The position numbers and the translations under genes were made by a program. A stretch of 33,590 nt of DNA from Paramacrobiotus richtersi (taxonomy: Eukaryota; Tardigrada; Eutardigrada; Parachela; Macrobiotidae): the NCBI GenBank assembly GCA_034698045.1, contig JAQGAU010000233.1:1-33590 (forward strand), given 5' to 3'. A model generated the notes under the pieces. That model had not been told where the DNA came from. It saw nothing but the letters and a program-made list of their open reading frames with translations, and made no database searches. Every line of letters starts with the position of its first letter. Within the stretch, counting starts at the first letter, position 1. This document shows, piece after piece, positions 28,825-33,590 of this stretch.

Positions 28825-29574
28825 ATTGTGGGCGTTGAGCTGGATTATCGAGTTGATATAATACAGAGTACACCTTCCGACACAACACGCTCTCTACTAG
28901 CACAAACTGAAACTAAACTATTTTCAAGGAGATAAACACTGAATTTTCGATGGTAACGGAGGAAAAGTTGCCAAGGCCTGAACGGACTGACCTCATGGCT
29001 CATACCGAGTTATTCGCGAGAACTCATGTATTTTCGTTTAGTCAGTTAATACTCTGATGTACTGTGATAAAGGTCACGGCAGCTTTATTTCAGTCACCTT
29101 CAACAACCGAGTGACCTTTTGCGCTGAGATAGTCGTCATGACCTTTCAGTTCAGTAAATACAGCAGTGACCTTTCAGAAGACAACGAACCATGATCGAAT
29201 TTTCGTGTTATTATCAAAAAGAGCTTTCCCCAATAAACAATACCGATCGACATTTCCGGTACTGGCAGCTGTGCACAACCCGCATAACTCTCGTCTCCAC
29301 ACCTTTTGCGAAACTGGGGAAATCTGGATGGATGGATTGATAATGTGGCAAGATCCATCGATTCGAGTGGTACTATCCGGTGAACCTTTGTTGATTAATG
29401 GACTGTCTTTGCTGCGGTATATACCCTTCTAGACCTGGATGGGAAGTAGAGGATACGTTTCCAGCCATTGACACCGTCTCCATTGGCTGCTGCTAATAAG
29501 TATAACTTCAGTATTCAGTATCAATGATTCAATAGCAGCACAACTATAATATAATCAGACCAAAAGATACGAAC
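28825..29574. other. Intergenic: upstream of the Cys-rich peptide gene, 3' flank of the Ig-EGF gene
   Basis: No coding sequence is supported. The notable content is the half-site cluster at 29069-29174. Short plus frames at 29166-29432 show no family features. Confidence 0.5.
29069..29174. promoter_or_regulatory. Cluster of four AAAGGTCA nuclear-receptor half-sites
   Basis: AAAGGTCA occurs once on the plus strand (29069-29076) and three times on the minus strand (29112-29119, 29139-29146, 29167-29174), with a variant AAGGTGA at 29094-29100. The last three are spaced 27 and 28 bases apart, and two of them share TGACCTTTCAG. AGGTCA with an A-rich 5' extension is the classic monomer site for orphan nuclear receptors such as Rev-erb/E75, ERR and FTZ-F1. 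The sites are seen; binding is inferred. The nearest promoter is that of the Cys-rich peptide. Confidence 0.45.
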
Positions 29575-32500
29575 CTAATTACCGTATACTGTAATCATTA
29601 CGACCTTCTTGTTTACGTTAGGTACCTGATAATGTACATCCGGCTGCACCATATGACTTCCCCGTTGAGCGGCCGCCTGCGGAACGCCCGATTGTCTAGG
29701 ACCATGACTGGCTGGGTTCTCTATAAGGTGACTCTGCGGAATGGGATCAGACTGAACAAGCGGACCATTAGAATACCTCCAAGGCTCCACCTGACTGTAG
29801 GCTCGCACCGGACGCACCACCGGTCCATATCCCGCCTGAGTCTGTGCACCGTCCGAATGCCGCATAAACGAGTACCGTCTGGCATCCGGATATGTGGTCT
29901 GGATGCCCGCGTCATACCGGGGCGCCGCCGGAACATACGACGGCCGGGAGACCCGCCGGGGAACTGGCTGGACGAGGACTTCCTGTGGTAGCGCTTGCAT
30001 GGGGATCTCTTCGGTTGGAACGGGTTGGTACAGTTTCGCCGGTTTCTTCCGGAAACACCAATATCGAACGATCAAGGCGATGACGGTGACAGCGGCGATC
30101 CCGGCCCCGATGATCGGTACCAGCAGTAGCCAGACGTTCTTCTTGGTCTCGCAGTAGCGGCCGGTGAACGCTTCCGGACAGCGACACTGCAGCTTGGCTC
30201 CGCCCTTTCCGTCCAGATCCTCGCACTCCCCGCCGTTCATACACGGGGACATAGCGCAGTCCTCGATGCTGACGATGACGGTGCCGTTCTTGAGGATCTG
30301 TTTCCCGGAGACTAGGGAGCAGGTGTAGGAGCCCTCGTCGATCGACTGAAGATTGTGGACAATGAGGGCACCGGCCGGTTGGACGACGTGGCGGCCGGAT
30401 TTGCCGTGTCGGAGGGTTAGTTGTTCTGGGGTGGTCCAGATAATGTGGTTGGCTTGGGTATCGGGTTGGTTCTTCAACGGGCAGACCAACCGGATGCTGT
30501 CACCCTCCCGTCCCATCTCCTTCATGGTGTTGGTCTCCGAGCTCTCCATCCCGCTGCGTTGTTGGTTCAGCTTGTCTGGGGGTTCCGTGATCGGGGCGCG
30601 GGTTATCAGGACAGTCGGGGGAGGTGGCGGGGGAGTGTGGTGGTGATGCTTCGGTGGAGTGGGTGCCGTCGGAGGAGGTAATACAGGAACAGGTGATCTC
30701 GGCGGTTGCAACACAGGCACGAAGGGTTGCGGTGGTGGCAATACCGGAGCGACCGGTTTCGGAGGTTGAAATACTGGTCCTGGAGGTGGAAAAGGCTGGT
30801 TATGTGGATGGTGTTGATGGGGTGGTTTGGGTGGGTGATGGTGATGGTGATGGTGATGAGGCGGTCTCGAGGGTGCCGGCGTAACAACAACCGTCGGAGC
30901 CGTTGGTAACTTGGTCGTTTCGTCCTCGTCCTCGTCTGAATCGTCAGAACCCTCCTCGTCATCATCCTTTCTGGCCGACTTCCGCTTGGCTTGAGTAAAC
31001 GTGGTAGTCGGGAGGGTCACCGGGACTGTCGGAACTGCAGGGGCGTGGTGGTGTTTGTGGTTGGGATGGTGTTGAGGCGGCTGATGGGGAATCCGTGGGG
31101 GAAACTGGTGACCGAGGGGAGGAAGAACTGGGGGACCGTGCTGCCTGGGAGGATTAAAAGGTGGCACTGTCCGGACAGGGCTGCGGCTGCTTGGTGCTGG
31201 GGTCGTTTCAATAAACGACGGTGGCTGCCGCGGCGCGGGGGTAATTGGGGAAAGCGGTGGTGGACCAATGGGGGGCAGATTATGCCGAGGAGCGGGAGTG
31301 GGCCGGTTGTGGATTGGAGGACCGGTTCGTATGGGGATTTCCTCTTCGTTCTCCGATTCTTCTTCATCGTCGCCACCTGCACCGGGCTCTGGGCCCGCTG
31401 GCTTAGACGGAGGACCTCCCGGACCAAGAACACCTGGTCCCCGTGGAGGTGACCTTCGGACAGCTGGGGATACTTTGCGAACTGCAGGACCCGGGGGACG
31501 TACACGCGCCGGTGGGGATTTGTTTCGGGCGCGACTGGGCGAAGGTGGCAGCCCTTTTGGGCGCTGAATCTCCGGACCTTTGCCTTGGGCGCGTGACGGC
31601 GGTCCACCTCGTGCGGGAGGCGATCGGTTTCTTTCCCGATTCTGAGGTGAGCGGTTTTTCTCCCGATTAGTAGGCGACTGGTCTCTCTCGCGATTTGTGG
31701 GGCGGTCGTGATGCCCGGGGCGCTGGGTATCCGGTTTTTTTGGGCGAATATTGTGAGGAGGACCACTTTTACCGGGACCTAAAAACGACTGAGCTCAGAT
31801 TTTGTGATAAATGTACTTTCAATCTACACTGCGCAAGCATAATGTGAGAACGGCCGCTTACAATTGACCAGATACGACGTCATGCTTCGCCTACCTACCA
31901 TTAGGTTCTAAGATCGTTACGTTAGCCAGTAGATTTAACAACGAGTAGTCTAATGGGCGTGCGCGGAGCAGAACGTACTGAATCTTAGCAAGAAGATTGT
32001 TTAAGGCTTTGTTGAAATTACAAGATCACACCAGTAAACGGCAGAAAAAACTTTACCTCTGGAAGGCGATCCTTCTTCCTTTTGCGCTGGCGACTCATCG
32101 CGTTCCCGACCCTTTCTATCGGGCCCGGGCTTTCGTGGAGGTGGATCCCGCCTGCTGGGACTGCGAAACAATGGCTTGTGAGCTTGATTCCGCGGCGGTG
32201 GGGATATAGCCGGTCGCCGTCCAGGAGGTGGCCTTCGCTGTTCCTCTCGACCCGAAGGTGGCCTGCGCTGTTCTTCCCGTCCAGGGGGTGGTCTCCGCTG
32301 CTCCTCCCGCCCCGGAGGCGGTCGACGGCGATCATCTCGTTCCGGTGGCGGTCTGCGCCCATCCGGAGGAGGTCCATGAGCACCACGCGGCGGTGGACCG
32401 CGAAAGTCACGCTGGGGACCTCCGTAACCCGGGGGAGGACCACCAGGTCCCCGACCGCCACCAGGAGGCGGTCGACCGGGCGGACCGTTAAAACGATCGT

Positions 32501-32903
32501 ATACAAGTGTCCCGTGACCTTGTTTTGGGACAAAGTTGTTGTTTAAGTGAATTTCGGGAAGGAGAAGCGCCTGGTCGGTGTCAACGTTCAGAACAATAGG
32601 CGGCAACAAATCCTCATTCGACGACTCTTCCTGGTTATTGGGAGCAAGATCAAAATTCACATCGTCAGTAGAATTCCACGGGTTCTCGAAATAATCCGCT
32701 GAGAGTCGTAAATTGTGCATGGCGACCTGTTTGTTGTGATTTCTACGATGGGTTACTAAAGGTCTCCGTGAAAAAGTGGAATTAAACAGCAAGGGGAGGA
32801 AATTCGTGTTCCAACGGGAATTGTGCGTTTTTGATGCGAGAAATGTGTTAATTAATAGCGGAATGATGCATAGCCAGAAGACCAGATTCATGATAGCCAA
32901 CAC
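29575..32903 (-). CDS. Ig-EGF single-pass membrane protein with neuregulin-like order (2 exons)
   Basis: Exons 32903-32057 and 31778-29575 join in phase 1, giving 1016 residues. The N-terminus has a signal peptide (NLVFWLCIIPLLINTFLAS). About 600 residues of low complexity follow: a four-fold RREEQ-type repeat, Pro/Arg-, Pro/His- and acid-rich blocks. An Ig-like domain holds C715 and C769 (GSYTCSL). An EGF domain (C790, C795, C801, C814, C816, C825) contains NGGEC and CPEAFTGRYC. A membrane helix (about 831-856) begins only five residues after the last EGF cysteine, and a Pro/Tyr/Arg-rich tail of about 160 residues follows. Ig, then EGF, then helix is the order of neuregulins, which activate ErbB receptors, and the C4-C6 spacing and FTGRYC fit that family. 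The first EGF loop is shorter than in neuregulins. It could equally be an adhesion or matrix-linked protein. Confidence 0.85.
30837..30861 (-). repeat. CAC/CAT triplet run encoding eight histidines
   Basis: An alternating CAC-CAT tract in the Ig-EGF gene encodes HHHHHHHHPP. It is part of a wider His/Pro-rich region with other HHHH and HHH groups nearby. Confidence 0.85.
32219..32360 (-). repeat. 30-bp coding tandem repeat, four to five copies
   Basis: Units start at about 32219, 32249, 32279, 32309 and 32339 (plus-strand coordinates). They encode variants of the decapeptide GREEQRRPPP, including ERDDRRRPPP and GREEQRRPPS. Copies differ at several bases, so the duplication is not very recent. 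Confidence 0.8.
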
Positions 32904-33590
32904 ATGGCAGATGCATTTTGTTGGGCGAGCGTGTGCTTCTGTATATGGGTGTAGTTACAGTACTGTAGTGGTGTTATTGCGGCATCCGTGCGTGTCAGTT
33001 TGGCTGTCTTTACACGCAGTGCACGAGTCGGTAATCGACTTGACCGGTTGCCAGGAAACTATGTGGCCGTCTTTCCGCACGTTATCGTACAAATGTGATT
33101 ACACACGAATGCCCATACGCTCCAAGCTAATGTCAGTATAATATCCACAGTAATCATTGAAGAAATTAAAAACGGCAAAAATGTTGCTGCCATTTTACTA
33201 CTTTTGTATTTTTCGGAATGAAGAGAACACTATATTAAAAGGTCACAACAATCTTCAGCTCGATTTCGTTTTTGTTGAATTTTTCAATTTGAATGAGCAG
33301 TGCTTTTCCTCGTGTACTACAACATTGTTACAACAAATTTGTCTTGCGCGCCACTTCTGCCACCGTCTTTGACACACAACGGCGATGGTTCTGATATTTT
33401 TAGGAATGTTGGTATTTTTGCAGTTCAAAAATTTGTTGATTTCTGTTTGTATGTATGTTCGAACTTGGAATCGTCTGCGACATTAATTACTTGGACGTAC
33501 TGATTCGAAGCTAAAAGTTAAAAGAGGGCAGCGGCGGCGCGAGGGGGGGGGCGAACTGGCGAATTAAAAAATTCGCCCGGAGACCAGGCC
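32904..33590. other. Upstream region of the Ig-EGF gene
   Basis: No coding sequence is supported. It holds one AAAGGTCA (about 33239), a G-rich run near 33540 and a hairpin at the window end. The promoter of the Ig-EGF gene should be here. Confidence 0.45.
33558..33577. repeat. Hairpin GGCGAATT-AAAA-AATTCGCC
   Basis: Perfect 8-bp arms around AAAA, next to a G-rich run and close to the window edge. This may be the end of a dispersed repeat that continues outside. Confidence 0.65.

Noticed and set aside
31017-31766. 249-codon minus-strand frame starting MVLLTIFAQ
   Set aside because: Out-of-frame shadow of exon 2 of the Ig-EGF gene; the proper frame continues in phase from the splice at 31778 into the Ig and EGF domains.
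1-33590. CRISPR arrays, bacterial operons, rRNA genes, complete transposases or reverse transcriptases
   Set aside because: None seen. Repeats are short and lack regular spacer structure, genes are intron-containing, and no transposon coding sequence was recognised apart from the transposon-related ancestry of the Crinkler/RHS family.

Overview
The window is eukaryotic and very probably animal. Genes are split by short GT-AG introns (51 to about 700 bp). It encodes a ropporin-like flagellar protein, an eIF4E family cap-binding protein, an Ig-EGF-transmembrane protein with neuregulin order, and a secreted three-finger/mucin-like protein, all typical of bilaterian animals. Compact spacing, about mid-40s GC, and a divergent F-box protein with a Tudor/Agenet-like front end suggest a small-genome ecdysozoan. 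A tardigrade of the Hypsibius/Ramazzottius type is my best guess. That is inference; nothing here proves the phylum.

Layout. Bases 1-3500 hold a possible edge-truncated start (minus), the last exons of a multi-pass membrane protein resembling a gustatory receptor (minus, with an unresolved frame break), and mostly non-coding sequence. A three-exon Ste11/MEKK-like kinase lies at 3521-5392 (plus). Bases 5393-9152 have no intact gene but hold a probable F-box relic (6289-6669), inverted repeats and a small tandem repeat. A four-exon F-box protein gene spans 9153-11649 (plus), followed by two copies of a stem-loop repeat, a GPCR-like fragment (minus) and a 46-bp palindrome. A two-exon Crinkler/RHS-type ATPase-nuclease gene occupies 13856-16789 (plus).

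Next come a five-exon ropporin-like gene (17693-19067, minus) placed head to head, 198 bp away, with a six-exon Ly6-like plus Thr/Ser-rich secreted protein gene (19266-21647, plus). The latter converges on a two-exon eIF4E family gene (21949-23675, minus). Then follow a small uncharacterised gene (24585-24950, minus), a three-exon multi-pass membrane protein (25805-27842, plus), a small secreted Cys-rich peptide gene (28606-28824, minus) with a cluster of nuclear-receptor half-sites upstream, and a two-exon Ig-EGF-TM gene (29575-32903, minus).

These genes do not form a pathway; this is an ordinary run of unrelated animal loci. The outlier is the Crinkler/RHS gene, a class best known from oomycetes, fungi and trypanosomes and linked to transposon-derived nuclease effectors. 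Exon joins below were inferred by matching splice signals, codon phase and recalled family similarity. No search, RNA evidence or gene prediction was run.
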